Below, piece by piece: positions 8,410-16,704 of a stretch of 64,000 nt of DNA. Source of the stretch: Fenollaria sporofastidiosus (GTDB taxonomy: Bacteria > Bacillota > Clostridia > Tissierellales > Peptoniphilaceae); contig NZ_OW968186.1 in assembly GCF_943169635.2 (NCBI RefSeq), forward strand, positions 1,178,001 to 1,242,000, in the 5' to 3' direction. The notes beneath the pieces were generated by a model that saw nothing but the letters and a program-made list of their open reading frames with translations, ran no database searches and had not been told where the DNA came from. Each line of letters begins with the position of its first letter. Position 1 is the stretch's first letter. The position numbers and the translations under genes were made by a program.

Positions 8410-9921
8410 TTAAATTTTAGATCTTTTAATTAAGCCGCTTTCATCAAGCTCATATATTTCATCTGCAACATGATTTATAAAGTATCTATCATGCGAAACA
8501 AAGAAGATGGCTCCGCCAAAGGTTTTCATCTCATTACTTATACTAGGTAAGGAGAGAGGCGATATGTTTCTTGTTGGCTCATCAAGAACTAAAATATCAG
8601 GCTCCATAAGCTGCATCCTAGCAAAAAATAGCTTTGCTTTCTGTCCGCCACTAAGTTCAGAAATGTTTTTAGTCACCTCATCTTTAGTAAACTTTAGAGA
8701 AGCAAGATAAGTTCTAATCTTAGTTTCTTCATCTTTAGTAAAGTCATTTCTTAAATATTCAATAGCGTTTTTATGAACATTTAGTTCTTCCTCATAGTTT
8801 TGTGGCATATACGAGACTCTTAAGTCTTTACTTATATTATCTTTAATAATGTTTAATAGAGTTGTTTTGCCAGCACCATTCTTTCCAACGATAGCAATTT
8901 TATTATTGCCATATGATTCAAGATTTATATCTTTGGCAAGTATTTTATCACTAGCTCTTAAAACTTTAAGATGCAAGTTTAAAACACATTTGCCGTTTTC
9001 AATAAGTTTTTCTTTATTATAATTAACAAAGATTTGTTCTTCGTATTCTGGTTTTTTAGTCATTTTTCCTTTTTCCCACTCGATAAGCTTTTCGTGAGCC
9101 TTCACTTCGTGCATAGTCTTTTTAAGATACCTACCTAGTCTGTCGTTCTTTTCTCTTCTAAGATCATGCTCTACGCTATCATGAACATGCCTCCACCTTG
9201 CTTCCTTTTCATCCATGCGCGCCTTGTCGTTTTTAGCTCTTTGCATTTGAGTAGAAATTTGTTCTTCTCTAAGTTTAATATAAGTATCGTAGTCATTACC
9301 ACTAATATTTATACGTGATTTTGTTTTATTTTGAAGCAGTTCAAAATGTATTATTTTATTTGCTAGTTTTTTGATGAAGTATGTATCGTGGCTTGCAAAG
9401 ATGATTTTCCCGTTAAATTCTTTAAGCACTCTCTCAAGAACTTCCATAGACTCAAAATCTATATCATTAGTCGGCTCATCAAGTATTAGTAGAGAAGGAC
9501 CCTTTGCTATAGCGAGTGAAATTAAAATTTTCATTCTCTCTCCGCCTGAATATGTTTCAAGCTTCCTTTCCAAGTCGTTCACATCGACGTTAAAAGCGTT
9601 GATTAATTTATAAAATTCGCCTATGTCAACAGTAAGTTCATCATTAGCATAAATAAGATCACTCAAACTTTTACAAAGCACATCAGCTGTAGCTATTTGA
9701 GGCACAATTGCTATAGATTCATCACGGCTAATCTCACCACTTATATCCGCATAAGTAAGAACATCGTTTATATTTGTAAGCGCCTTAATTAGAGTAGATT
9801 TACCATTGCCTTCTTCGCCTATAAGTGCAAGCCTGTCGCCATTGTTTATAGAAAACGTTAAATTGTCAATTATGCTTCTACCATCTTTCTTAAGTCTAAT
9901 AGTTAAATTTTTTATCTGCAT
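8410..9921 (-). CDS. ABC-F family ATPase, ribosome-associated type
   Basis: This 503 aa protein holds two ABC ATPase domains in tandem and no membrane segment, the ABC-F layout. These proteins act on ribosomes as translation factors or antibiotic-protection proteins. Domain 1 has Walker A GEEGNGKS (35-42), signature YSGGE and Walker B LLILDEPTND. A charged linker of about 90 residues follows, corresponding to the P-site tRNA interaction motif. Domain 2 has GKNGAGKTT, signature LSGGQ and Walker B LVLDEPTRNISPLS. The EPTRN form of the second site is shared with some ABC-F proteins linked to resistance, but sequence reading alone cannot tell resistance from housekeeping. It has its own promoter and is transcribed against its neighbours. 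Confidence 0.88.
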   Translation of the reverse strand: MQIKNLTIRLKKDGRSIIDNLTFSINNGDRLALIGEEGNGKSTLIKALTNINDVLTYADISGEISRDESIAIVPQIATADVLCKSLSDLIYANDELTVDIGEFYKLINAFNVDVNDLERKLETYSGGERMKILISLAIAKGPSLLILDEPTNDIDFESMEVLERVLKEFNGKIIFASHDTYFIKKLANKIIHFELLQNKTKSRINISGNDYDTYIKLREEQISTQMQRAKNDKARMDEKEARWRHVHDSVEHDLRREKNDRLGRYLKKTMHEVKAHEKLIEWEKGKMTKKPEYEEQIFVNYNKEKLIENGKCVLNLHLKVLRASDKILAKDINLESYGNNKIAIVGKNGAGKTTLLNIIKDNISKDLRVSYMPQNYEEELNVHKNAIEYLRNDFTKDEETKIRTYLASLKFTKDEVTKNISELSGGQKAKLFFARMQLMEPDILVLDEPTRNISPLSLPSISNEMKTFGGAIFFVSHDRYFINHVADEIYELDESGLIKRSKI

Positions 9922-9950
9922 AGACGCCTCCTATATGATTATTTATTTAA

Positions 9951-9979
9951 ATTATATATTAATTGCTAAATTATTTCAA
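9951..9979 (-). promoter_or_regulatory. Promoter of the ABC-F gene
   Basis: On the minus strand TTGAAA (9974-9979), a 17-base spacer and TATAAT (9951-9956) precede the GGAGG and ATG of the ABC-F gene by about 30 bases. Confidence 0.7.
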
Positions 9980-10036
9980 ATAAATATAAATTTTATAAAA
10001 ATTAAAGTTAAAATATTAGCAAAAATGTATTTTATA

Positions 10037-10045
10037 TGTTATAAT
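10037..10045 (+). promoter_or_regulatory. Candidate extended -10 promoter upstream of gcvT
   Basis: TGTTATAAT fits an extended -10 (TGN-TATAAT, hexamer 10040-10045). Only a weak -35 (TTAGCA, about 10016-10021) is visible. A second TATAAT at 10106-10111 would start transcription near 10118, exactly at the base of the inverted repeats described below. Which one is used cannot be decided from sequence. Confidence 0.4.
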
Positions 10046-10084
10046 GAAATCGAAGATTTCTGTTGTGAACATAGTAAAGTGTTC
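10046..10084 (+). repeat. Two small inverted repeats in the gcv upstream region
   Basis: GAAATC-GAA-GATTTC (10046-10060) and GAACA-N8-TGTTC (10067-10084) lie back to back just after the first candidate -10 element. They could be operator sites or the first hairpins of a leader transcript. No known consensus is recognised. Confidence 0.35.
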
Positions 10085-10117
10085 CTAAAGAAATTTTCAC
10101 GACGCTATAATAGTTAA

Positions 10118-10199
10118 CAATATTAAGAAGACAAGGAGGCCTAATATTTTGATGCTTAGTTTAGCTTAGGTGTTGAAATATTTCTTGTAAAAAATATTG
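10118..10199 (+). promoter_or_regulatory. Structured gcvT leader with embedded five-codon mini-ORF
   Basis: Three nested complementary pairs are visible: CAATATT (10118-10124) with AATATTG (10193-10199), ACAAG (10131-10135) with CTTGT (10184-10188), and CCTAA (10140-10144) with TTAGG (10166-10170). Inside lies a perfect Shine-Dalgarno AAGGAGG (10133-10139), far from the gcvT start. ATG CTT AGT TTA GCT TAG (10152-10169) follows it, optionally extended by a TTG codon at 10149. The stop codon overlaps the 3' arm of the inner stem. This resembles leader-peptide control. The glycine riboswitch core motifs are absent. The rest of the 311-base gap holds only promoters, the repeats listed above and the gcvT ribosome binding site. 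Confidence 0.4.
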
Positions 10200-10232
10200 T
10201 ATATTATAAATGTAGATTAAGGAGGATGAAAA

Positions 10233-11333
10233 ATGGAAGGCAAAAAAACTGCTTTATACGATGAACATGTAAAACTAGGTGGCAAAATTGTAAATTATGC
10301 TGGCTGGTTACTACCAGTTCAATACGCAGGCTTAATCGAGGAACATAATGCAGTAAGACAAAAACTAGGGGTATTTGACGTATCTCACATGGGTGAAGTT
10401 TGGGTTACTGGTAAAGATGCATTTGATTTTGTAAATCATCTAATTACTAATGACTTACACGCTATCGAAGACGGACAAGTACAATACAATGTTATGTGTT
10501 ACGAAAATGGTGGCGCTGTAGACGACTTACTAGTATACAGATTCAACCAAGAAAAGTTCTTTTTAGTAATCAATGCAGCAAATGTTGAAAAAGACTTTGA
10601 ATGGATTACTAAACAAGCTAAAAACTTTGATGTTAAGGTTGAAAATGTTTCAGATCAAACATCACAAATAGCTGTTCAAGGACCACTTGCACAAAAAGCT
10701 GTACAAAAATTAACAGATGTAGATCTAGATACTATCAAATTCTTCCACTTCATTGATGGCTTTGTACTTGCTGGTAAAAAAGTTTTAATCTCTAGAACAG
10801 GATACACTGGAGAAGACGGATTTGAAATTTACACAGATAATGATTCAATAGTTCACATCTACAAAGAAGTGTTAAAGGCTGGAGAAGAGTTTGGAATTGA
10901 ACCATGCGGACTAGGATGTAGAGATACACTTAGATTTGAAGCTATGCTTCCACTATATGGCCATGAAATATCACAAGATATTTCTCCAGTAGAAGGCGGA
11001 CTAAACTTCTTTGTTAAGCTAGATCAAGAAGCTGACTTCATTGGTAAAGAGGCTCTTAAGAAGATTAAAGCTGAAAACAAGAGAATACTTGTTGGCTTTG
11101 AAATGATTGATAAGGCTATACCAAGAGAAGGATATGAAATTGAAAAAGACGGCAAGAAGATTGGCTACGTTACAACAGGATATCTATCACCAACACTTGG
11201 CAAGAAGATAGGTAACGCTCTAATCGATGCATCTTACAAGGAAATGGGAGCTGAATTTGATGTAATTATCAGAGGAAAAGCTCAAAAAGCTAAACAAATT
11301 AGCAGAAAATTCTTAAAAGACATTAAAAAATAA
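10233..11333 (+). CDS. gcvT: Glycine cleavage system T protein (aminomethyltransferase)
   Basis: It transfers the aminomethyl carbon from lipoylated H protein to tetrahydrofolate, releasing ammonia and giving 5,10-methylene-THF. At 366 aa it has the family length. Landmarks are YAGWLLPVQYAGLIEEHNAVR near the N-terminus (the family usually has F after the P), the FDVSHMGEV block, GYTGEDGFEIY and CGLGCRDTLRFEA, ending in the barrel domain with GYVTTGYLSPTLGK. AAGGAGG precedes the ATG. It is first in gcvT-gcvH-gcvPA-gcvPB. No gene for dihydrolipoyl dehydrogenase (L protein) is in this cluster. Confidence 0.97.
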   Translation: MEGKKTALYDEHVKLGGKIVNYAGWLLPVQYAGLIEEHNAVRQKLGVFDVSHMGEVWVTGKDAFDFVNHLITNDLHAIEDGQVQYNVMCYENGGAVDDLLVYRFNQEKFFLVINAANVEKDFEWITKQAKNFDVKVENVSDQTSQIAVQGPLAQKAVQKLTDVDLDTIKFFHFIDGFVLAGKKVLISRTGYTGEDGFEIYTDNDSIVHIYKEVLKAGEEFGIEPCGLGCRDTLRFEAMLPLYGHEISQDISPVEGGLNFFVKLDQEADFIGKEALKKIKAENKRILVGFEMIDKAIPREGYEIEKDGKKIGYVTTGYLSPTLGKKIGNALIDASYKEMGAEFDVIIRGKAQKAKQISRKFLKDIKK

Positions 11334-11358
11334 ATTATACAATTAGGAGGAATTTACA

Positions 11359-11739
11359 ATGGAAATTAAAAAAGGTTTACTTTACACAGAAGATCATGAA
11401 TGGGTTAAGGTTGATGGAAACATCGCTACAGTTGGTTTAGCTGACTACGCTCAACACAACTTAGGAGACATAGTATATGTTGAATTACCTGAAATTGATG
11501 ATGAATTCTCAAAAGGCGATGCAGTAGCATCAGTTGAATCAGTAAAGGCAGCTTCAGAAGTTTTCACAGCAGCTAGCGGAAAGATAGTTGAAGTTAACGA
11601 AGCGCTTGACGATGAACCAGCTCTAATCAACGAAGGACCATATGACGCTTGGATATTCAAGATTGAAATGAGTGATCCATCTGAATTAGACGATTTAATG
11701 GACGACGAAAAATACGCTGAATTTGCTAAGGAGGACTAG
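11359..11739 (+). CDS. gcvH: Glycine cleavage system H protein
   Basis: This lipoyl carrier shuttles the aminomethyl group between P and T proteins. It is 126 aa. The N-terminus has the family block YTEDHEWVKVDG, and the lipoylated lysine is Lys63 in ESVKAASEVF. AGGAGG precedes the ATG. The C-terminal acidic run contains the AAGGAGG site for the next gene. Confidence 0.98.
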   Translation: MEIKKGLLYTEDHEWVKVDGNIATVGLADYAQHNLGDIVYVELPEIDDEFSKGDAVASVESVKAASEVFTAASGKIVEVNEALDDEPALINEGPYDAWIFKIEMSDPSELDDLMDDEKYAEFAKED

Positions 11740-11740
11740 T

Positions 11741-13093
11741 ATGTATCCATATCTTAGTCAAACACCTGAAAACATAAAAGAGATGCTTGACAAGATAGGT
11801 GTAAAATCTGAAGAAGAATTATTTGATTGTATTCCTGAAAGTGTTAGATTCAAAGGCGAGTTAAACTTACCTAAACATAAATCAGAATTAGAAGTTAGAA
11901 AGATCATGAGTGATCTTGCAAATATGAACTGCTCTACAAATAAGAAAATTTGCTTCATAGGAGCAGGAGCATATGATCACTACATCCCTTCAGTAATTGG
12001 TGCTATAGCATCAAGAAGCGAGTTTTACACTTCTTATACACCTTATCAACCAGAAGTATCTCAAGGAACTCTACAAATGATATTTGAGTTCCAAACAATG
12101 ATGAGCAATCTAGTAGGACTACCTATTACAAATGCTTCACTATATGACAACTCTAACGGTGTTGTAGAGTCAGCTCTAATGTGCTGCAACACAACTCGTA
12201 AGAAACAAGTTATAGTATCAAAAGCACTTAGCCCATCAGCTAGAATGGTTCTAGACACATATACACACAGCCATAACATAGAAGTTGTTGAAGTTGACAT
12301 CAAAGATGGAGCAACTGACTTAGATGACTTAAAGAAGAAACTAAGCGATGACGCAGCATGCGTAATTATGCAAAATCCAAACTTCTTTGGAGTTATCGAA
12401 GATATGAAGGCTGCTTGTGACTTAACTCATGAGTTCAAGAAAACATACTTCATTGCTGACGTTGACACTAACTCACTAGGTATACTACAAAGACCTGGCG
12501 ACTACGGTGCTGACATAGTAGTTGGTGAAGCGCAGGCCTTCGGTATACCACTATCTTATGGTGGACCATACCTTGGATTCATCTCATCAACTGATAAGTT
12601 CATGAGAAAATTACCAGGAAGAATCGCTGGTCAAACAGTTGATAGAAACGGTAAGAGATCTTGGGTATTAACATTAACAGCTAGAGAGCAACATATCAGA
12701 AGAGATAAGGCTACTTCAAACATATGCTCAAATCAAGGCTTAAATGTACTTTGCGCAACAATTTACATGTCACTTATGGGCAAGAAGGGCTTAAGAGAAG
12801 TTTCTGAGCAATGCGCTAAGAAAGCTCATTATCTACAAAAAGAACTTTGCAAATCTGGTAAATTTAAATTAATGTATAATAAACCATTCTACAAAGAATT
12901 CGTTATCACTAGCGATATCTGCGTAGATAAGATCAACGCAGCTCTTACAGCTAATGGTTTCATGGATGCATTTAAACTTTCTTGGTTCTACGGTGATGAA
13001 TACAAGAACGCATTCATGCTTGCTGTTACTGAAAAGAGAACAAAAGAAGAAATGGATAAATTAGTAGAAGTATTGGAGGGTGTTGAATGTTAG
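11741..13093 (+). CDS. gcvPA: Glycine dehydrogenase (decarboxylating) subunit 1
   Basis: This is the N-terminal half-type subunit of the split P protein, which decarboxylates glycine with PLP and loads the aminomethyl group onto GcvH. It is 450 aa from the ATG at 11741. That start has AAGGAGG (11728-11734) at good spacing; an in-frame upstream codon at 11723 lies inside gcvH and is unlikely. Family blocks are CFIGAGAYDHYIPSVI, YTPYQPEVSQGTLQ, FEFQTMMSNLVGLP and SYGGPYLGF. It ends in an overlap of seven bases with gcvPB, so the two subunits are translationally coupled. Confidence 0.97.
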   Translation: MYPYLSQTPENIKEMLDKIGVKSEEELFDCIPESVRFKGELNLPKHKSELEVRKIMSDLANMNCSTNKKICFIGAGAYDHYIPSVIGAIASRSEFYTSYTPYQPEVSQGTLQMIFEFQTMMSNLVGLPITNASLYDNSNGVVESALMCCNTTRKKQVIVSKALSPSARMVLDTYTHSHNIEVVEVDIKDGATDLDDLKKKLSDDAACVIMQNPNFFGVIEDMKAACDLTHEFKKTYFIADVDTNSLGILQRPGDYGADIVVGEAQAFGIPLSYGGPYLGFISSTDKFMRKLPGRIAGQTVDRNGKRSWVLTLTAREQHIRRDKATSNICSNQGLNVLCATIYMSLMGKKGLREVSEQCAKKAHYLQKELCKSGKFKLMYNKPFYKEFVITSDICVDKINAALTANGFMDAFKLSWFYGDEYKNAFMLAVTEKRTKEEMDKLVEVLEGVEC

Positions 13094-14553
13094 ATAGATA
13101 TGACAAAGTAATATTTGAAATTTCAAGACCCGGTAGAACTGGATACAATTTACCAGATCTTGATGTTGAAGATTTAAAATTAGATAGCGTAATTCCAAGT
13201 GAATATTTAAATAAAGAAGAACTAGACCTACCTGAATTATCTGAGGTAGACGTAGTAAGACACTTTACAAATCTTTCAATAAAGAATTACGGACTTGACA
13301 ACGGCATGTATCCTCTAGGATCATGTACAATGAAATATAATCCTAAGATTAATGAAGATATGGCTGCTCTTGAAGGCTTTAGAGACTTACACCCATACCA
13401 AGGCGATGGTTGCACACAAGGCGCTTTAAAATTAATGTATGACCTTGCTGAATCACTAGCTGAAATTTCTGGTATGGACGGAGCAACATTGCAACCAGCT
13501 GCAGGTGCACATGGTGAGTTAACAGGTGTTCTATTAATTAGAGCATATCATGAAGCAAGAGGAGATATGAATAGAAACAAGATGATTATCCCTGACTCTG
13601 CTCACGGTACAAACCCTGCAACTTGCTCTATGGGCGGATTTACTCCTGTAGAAATTAAGTCAGATGAAAATGGTTTAGTTGATCTTGAAGCACTAGAAGC
13701 AGCTATGACTGAAGAAGTTGCTGGTCTAATGCTTACAAATCCAAACACTTTAGGTTTATTTGACAAAAATATTGAAAAGATAGCTGAAATCGTTCATAGA
13801 AAAGGCGGTCTATTGTACTACGATGGCGCTAATATGAACGCAGTTATGGGACACTCAAGACCTGGAGACATGGGATTCGACGTTGTTCACTACAACGTTC
13901 ACAAGACATTCTCAACACCACACGGCGGTGGAGGACCAGGCGGTGGACCAGTTGGTTGCAAGAAAGAATTACTTCCATTCTTACCAGTACCAGTTATCTC
14001 TAAAAATGATGACAAATACTTCCTTGACTACAATAGACCACAAAGTATAGGAAAGGTTAAAGACTTCTACGGACACTTCAGTATCCTAGTAAGAGCTTAC
14101 ACTTATATCCTAACAATGGGTTCAGATGGTTTAAGAAAAGCATCAACAAATGCTGTTTTAAATGCAAACTATCTATTAAGTCAATTGAAAGAAAATTACA
14201 ATGTTCCATACGATACAATTTGTATGCATGAATTTGTATTAGGCGGACTAAAGAACTGTGATACTGGAGTAACAACATTAGATGTTGCTAAGGGATTAAT
14301 CGATAGAGGATTCCATCCACCAACAGTATACTTCCCACTAATAGTTCATGAAGCATTGATGATCGAACCTACTGAAACAGAAAGTAAGGAAACATTGGAT
14401 GCTTATGCAGCTGCACTTAACGATATCGCTAGAGTAGCTAAAGAAAATCCACAAGACTTACTAGACGCTCCAAAGACAACTATGGTATCTAGACCAGATG
14501 AAACATTGGCAGCTAGAACTCCAGTATTAACATATACTAAAGAAGAAAAATAG
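13087..14553 (+). CDS. gcvPB: Glycine dehydrogenase (decarboxylating) subunit 2
   Basis: This is the PLP-binding subunit of the split P protein, 488 aa. The PLP lysine is Lys273 in YNVHKTFSTPHGGGGPG. MYPLGSCTMKYNPK, QPAAGAHGELTG and PDSAHGTNPATC are further family signatures. The start overlaps gcvPA. It closes the gcv operon and is followed by a strong hairpin without a good U-tract. Confidence 0.98.
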   Translation: MLDRYDKVIFEISRPGRTGYNLPDLDVEDLKLDSVIPSEYLNKEELDLPELSEVDVVRHFTNLSIKNYGLDNGMYPLGSCTMKYNPKINEDMAALEGFRDLHPYQGDGCTQGALKLMYDLAESLAEISGMDGATLQPAAGAHGELTGVLLIRAYHEARGDMNRNKMIIPDSAHGTNPATCSMGGFTPVEIKSDENGLVDLEALEAAMTEEVAGLMLTNPNTLGLFDKNIEKIAEIVHRKGGLLYYDGANMNAVMGHSRPGDMGFDVVHYNVHKTFSTPHGGGGPGGGPVGCKKELLPFLPVPVISKNDDKYFLDYNRPQSIGKVKDFYGHFSILVRAYTYILTMGSDGLRKASTNAVLNANYLLSQLKENYNVPYDTICMHEFVLGGLKNCDTGVTTLDVAKGLIDRGFHPPTVYFPLIVHEALMIEPTETESKETLDAYAAALNDIARVAKENPQDLLDAPKTTMVSRPDETLAARTPVLTYTKEEK

Positions 14554-14566
14554 TAAGTAATATAAT

Positions 14567-14586
14567 GGGGCACATCAAAGTGCCCC
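14567..14586 (+). terminator. GC-rich hairpin after gcvPB
   Basis: GGGGCAC (14567-14573), loop ATCAAA and GTGCCCC (14580-14586) form a perfect seven-base-pair stem. No clear T-run follows, so it may be a weak terminator or an mRNA-stabilising end rather than a full stop. The YitT gene begins 30 bases later. Confidence 0.55.
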
Positions 14587-14616
14587 TAATACATAAATTT
14601 TATAGGAAGGTATAAA

Positions 14617-15465
14617 ATGAACGCAAAATTAAAGTCTAATTTATTAATAGTTTTAGGCGCCTTTATGGTTGCCATCGCTGTTTATTTCTTTTTAACTCCA
14701 ACTAAGATGACTATAGGTGGAGCTACAGGTATAGCAATTGTTTTATCGTATTTATTACATTTACCAATGAGTTATGTTTTATTTGCAACAAACATAGTTT
14801 TATTCGCTCTAGGATTTTTATTCATAGGTAATAAGTTTGGTGTAAAGACAGTACTTACATCACTTGGTATATCTTTAATTATATTCATACTAGAAAAAAT
14901 TATTCCACTTGACGGACCTATAATTGATGACTTGCTATTACAAATGATAATAGCTGTTATAGTATCTGCTGTAGGTATGGCTATAATACTTAATCAATAT
15001 GCATCAATTGGTGGTACAGATATACTATCTAAAATCATAAATAAATTCACTGGACTTGATCTTGGCAAGGGCGTACTACTTTGCGACTTAGTCATCACTT
15101 TATTTGTAGGCATTGTATTTGGTCTTGAAATCGGTTTATATTCACTACTAGGTATTATAATGAACGGGTTAATCATAGATTTTACTATAGACGGTTTAAA
15201 TACATCTAAGAATATTATTATAAATACAGAAAAACCAGAGCTTGTTAAAGACTACATTGTTAAAGAACTTAATCACTCAGCAAACCTTTATAAGGCTGTT
15301 GGTGCATATACTGGTAATGAACATACGGTAATCATGACTGTTTGTTCAAGAAGGGACTATTTACTTTTAAAAAGATTTATAGAAAGGAATGCTCCAGACT
15401 CTTTCTTGGTTGTAATGAATGCAAGTGAAGTCTATGGCTTTAGATGGAGGAATATTTCTGAATAA
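14617..15465 (+). CDS. YitT family membrane protein
   Basis: This 282 aa integral membrane protein has about five to six hydrophobic segments in the first ~190 residues and a soluble C-terminal DUF2179-type domain (about 195-275, including TEKPELVKDYIVKELNHSANLY and RRDYLLLKRFIERNAPDSFLVV). The membrane part has the repeated Gly-rich motifs of the family (TIGGATGIAIVLSYLLHL, SIGGTDILSKIINK). Members are widespread in Firmicutes; their substrate is not established. It lies downstream of gcvPB in the same direction, but that does not prove a functional link. Confidence 0.88.
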   Translation: MNAKLKSNLLIVLGAFMVAIAVYFFLTPTKMTIGGATGIAIVLSYLLHLPMSYVLFATNIVLFALGFLFIGNKFGVKTVLTSLGISLIIFILEKIIPLDGPIIDDLLLQMIIAVIVSAVGMAIILNQYASIGGTDILSKIINKFTGLDLGKGVLLCDLVITLFVGIVFGLEIGLYSLLGIIMNGLIIDFTIDGLNTSKNIIINTEKPELVKDYIVKELNHSANLYKAVGAYTGNEHTVIMTVCSRRDYLLLKRFIERNAPDSFLVVMNASEVYGFRWRNISE

Positions 15466-15488
15466 AATATAAAATTACTGGAGGTACT

Positions 15489-16655
15489 ATGTTTGATTTT
15501 GACAAAATAATTGACAGAAGCGCTTTATCATCTGCTAAGTATGAAACTTCACGTTTAGCAGGTAATGATGAGTCAGTTATACCATTCACAATTGCTGATA
15601 TGAATTTTGCAACAGCTCCTGAGGTTAAAGCTGCATGTTTAAAGAGAGCAGACAGGGACTTTTATAGCTACACTTTACCAGACGATGATGTATATAAGGC
15701 TATTATTAACTGGCAAAAGGATATGCATGAGCTTGATATAAAAAAGGAGTGGATAGTATTTACTCCAGGAACTGTTCCAGGACTTGATCTTGTTATTAGA
15801 TCAATAGTCGAGGATGGAGAGAAAATAATAATTCAAACACCAGTTTATCCTCCATTTTTTAATTTCTCAAATCTAAAAAACATGGAGATACTACAAAACA
15901 AACTTATATTTGACGGTAATCATTATACAATAGATTTTAATGACTTGGAAGAGAAAGCAAAGCTAGCGAAAGCAATAGTTCTATGTAATCCGCACAACCC
16001 AGTAGGAAGAGTTTGGACTAAGAGTGAACTTGAAAGATTATCTGAAATTGCATATAAGCACAACTTATTTATCGTAAGCGATGAGATGCATCAAGATTTT
16101 ACTTATGGCAATAATTTTTATACTCCAATAATGAGAGTGTTTAAAAATTATGAAAAAGTTGTTTCCTTTATGGCACCTTCTAAGACATTTAATATTGCAG
16201 GTTTAAATACTGCTTATGCTGTTATACCTGATGAAAAACTAAGAGAGAAGATAATCAGTGTTGAAGCTAAATCTTTGATGGGCTCGGTCAATCCATTTGG
16301 GCTTGAGGCGTTAAAGGCAGCCTACAATGAAGGTAGATCTTGGTATAGAGAGATGCTTAAGTACTTAGAGGGGAACATTAATTATGTATGCGAGAAATTT
16401 TCCAAGATAGATGGAATAAAATTTCAAAAGCCTGAAGGAACATATTTAATCTGGGTAGACTTATCAGAATTAAAATATAGTCCAAAGGCTATGCATGAAG
16501 TTTTCATTAAGAACAAGATATTTTTATCCGATGGAGCGATGTTTGGAGATGAGATGTCGGTAAGGATTAATCTTGCTTATCCAAGAGAGATTATTTATTT
16601 CTTAGTGGATAGTTTTAAGAAGTCAATTGAAGAGATAAAAACTTTAAATAAATAA
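15489..16655 (+). CDS. MalY/PatB family PLP-dependent aminotransferase or C-S lyase
   Basis: This 388 aa fold-type I PLP enzyme belongs to the MalY/PatB group, which includes cystathionine beta-lyases and aminotransferases. Residues IPFTIADMNFATAPEVK, NPHNPVGRVW, VSDEMHQDF and SPSKTFNIAGL are typical, with the PLP lysine at 232 in the last. A substrate-binding arginine is likely in MSVRINLAYPRE. It probably cleaves cystathionine or cysteine conjugates, but an aminotransferase role cannot be ruled out. GGAGG precedes the ATG, and a bidirectional terminator follows. Confidence 0.88.
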   Translation: MFDFDKIIDRSALSSAKYETSRLAGNDESVIPFTIADMNFATAPEVKAACLKRADRDFYSYTLPDDDVYKAIINWQKDMHELDIKKEWIVFTPGTVPGLDLVIRSIVEDGEKIIIQTPVYPPFFNFSNLKNMEILQNKLIFDGNHYTIDFNDLEEKAKLAKAIVLCNPHNPVGRVWTKSELERLSEIAYKHNLFIVSDEMHQDFTYGNNFYTPIMRVFKNYEKVVSFMAPSKTFNIAGLNTAYAVIPDEKLREKIISVEAKSLMGSVNPFGLEALKAAYNEGRSWYREMLKYLEGNINYVCEKFSKIDGIKFQKPEGTYLIWVDLSELKYSPKAMHEVFIKNKIFLSDGAMFGDEMSVRINLAYPREIIYFLVDSFKKSIEEIKTLNK

Positions 16656-16670
16656 ATATACTATAAACAA

Positions 16671-16704
16671 AAATATAGAGAGCCTAAGCCCTCTATATTT
16701 TTTT
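16671..16704. terminator. Bidirectional terminator between PatB-like gene and M3-like gene
   Basis: AAATATAGAG (16671-16680) pairs with CTCTATATTT (16691-16700) around a ten-base loop. A T-run follows on the plus strand, and the A-rich left flank gives one on the minus strand. It overlaps the 3' end of the minus-strand gene. Confidence 0.8.

Noticed and set aside
9806..10117. 103-codon plus-strand frame across the ABC-F start and its upstream region
   Set aside because: It lies largely opposite the ABC-F gene, has no ribosome binding site and its composition changes abruptly at 9921.
9922..10232. Glycine riboswitch upstream of gcvT
   Set aside because: Core motifs such as CACCGAAGG and TCTCAGG are absent, although they are obvious at 45635-45808.
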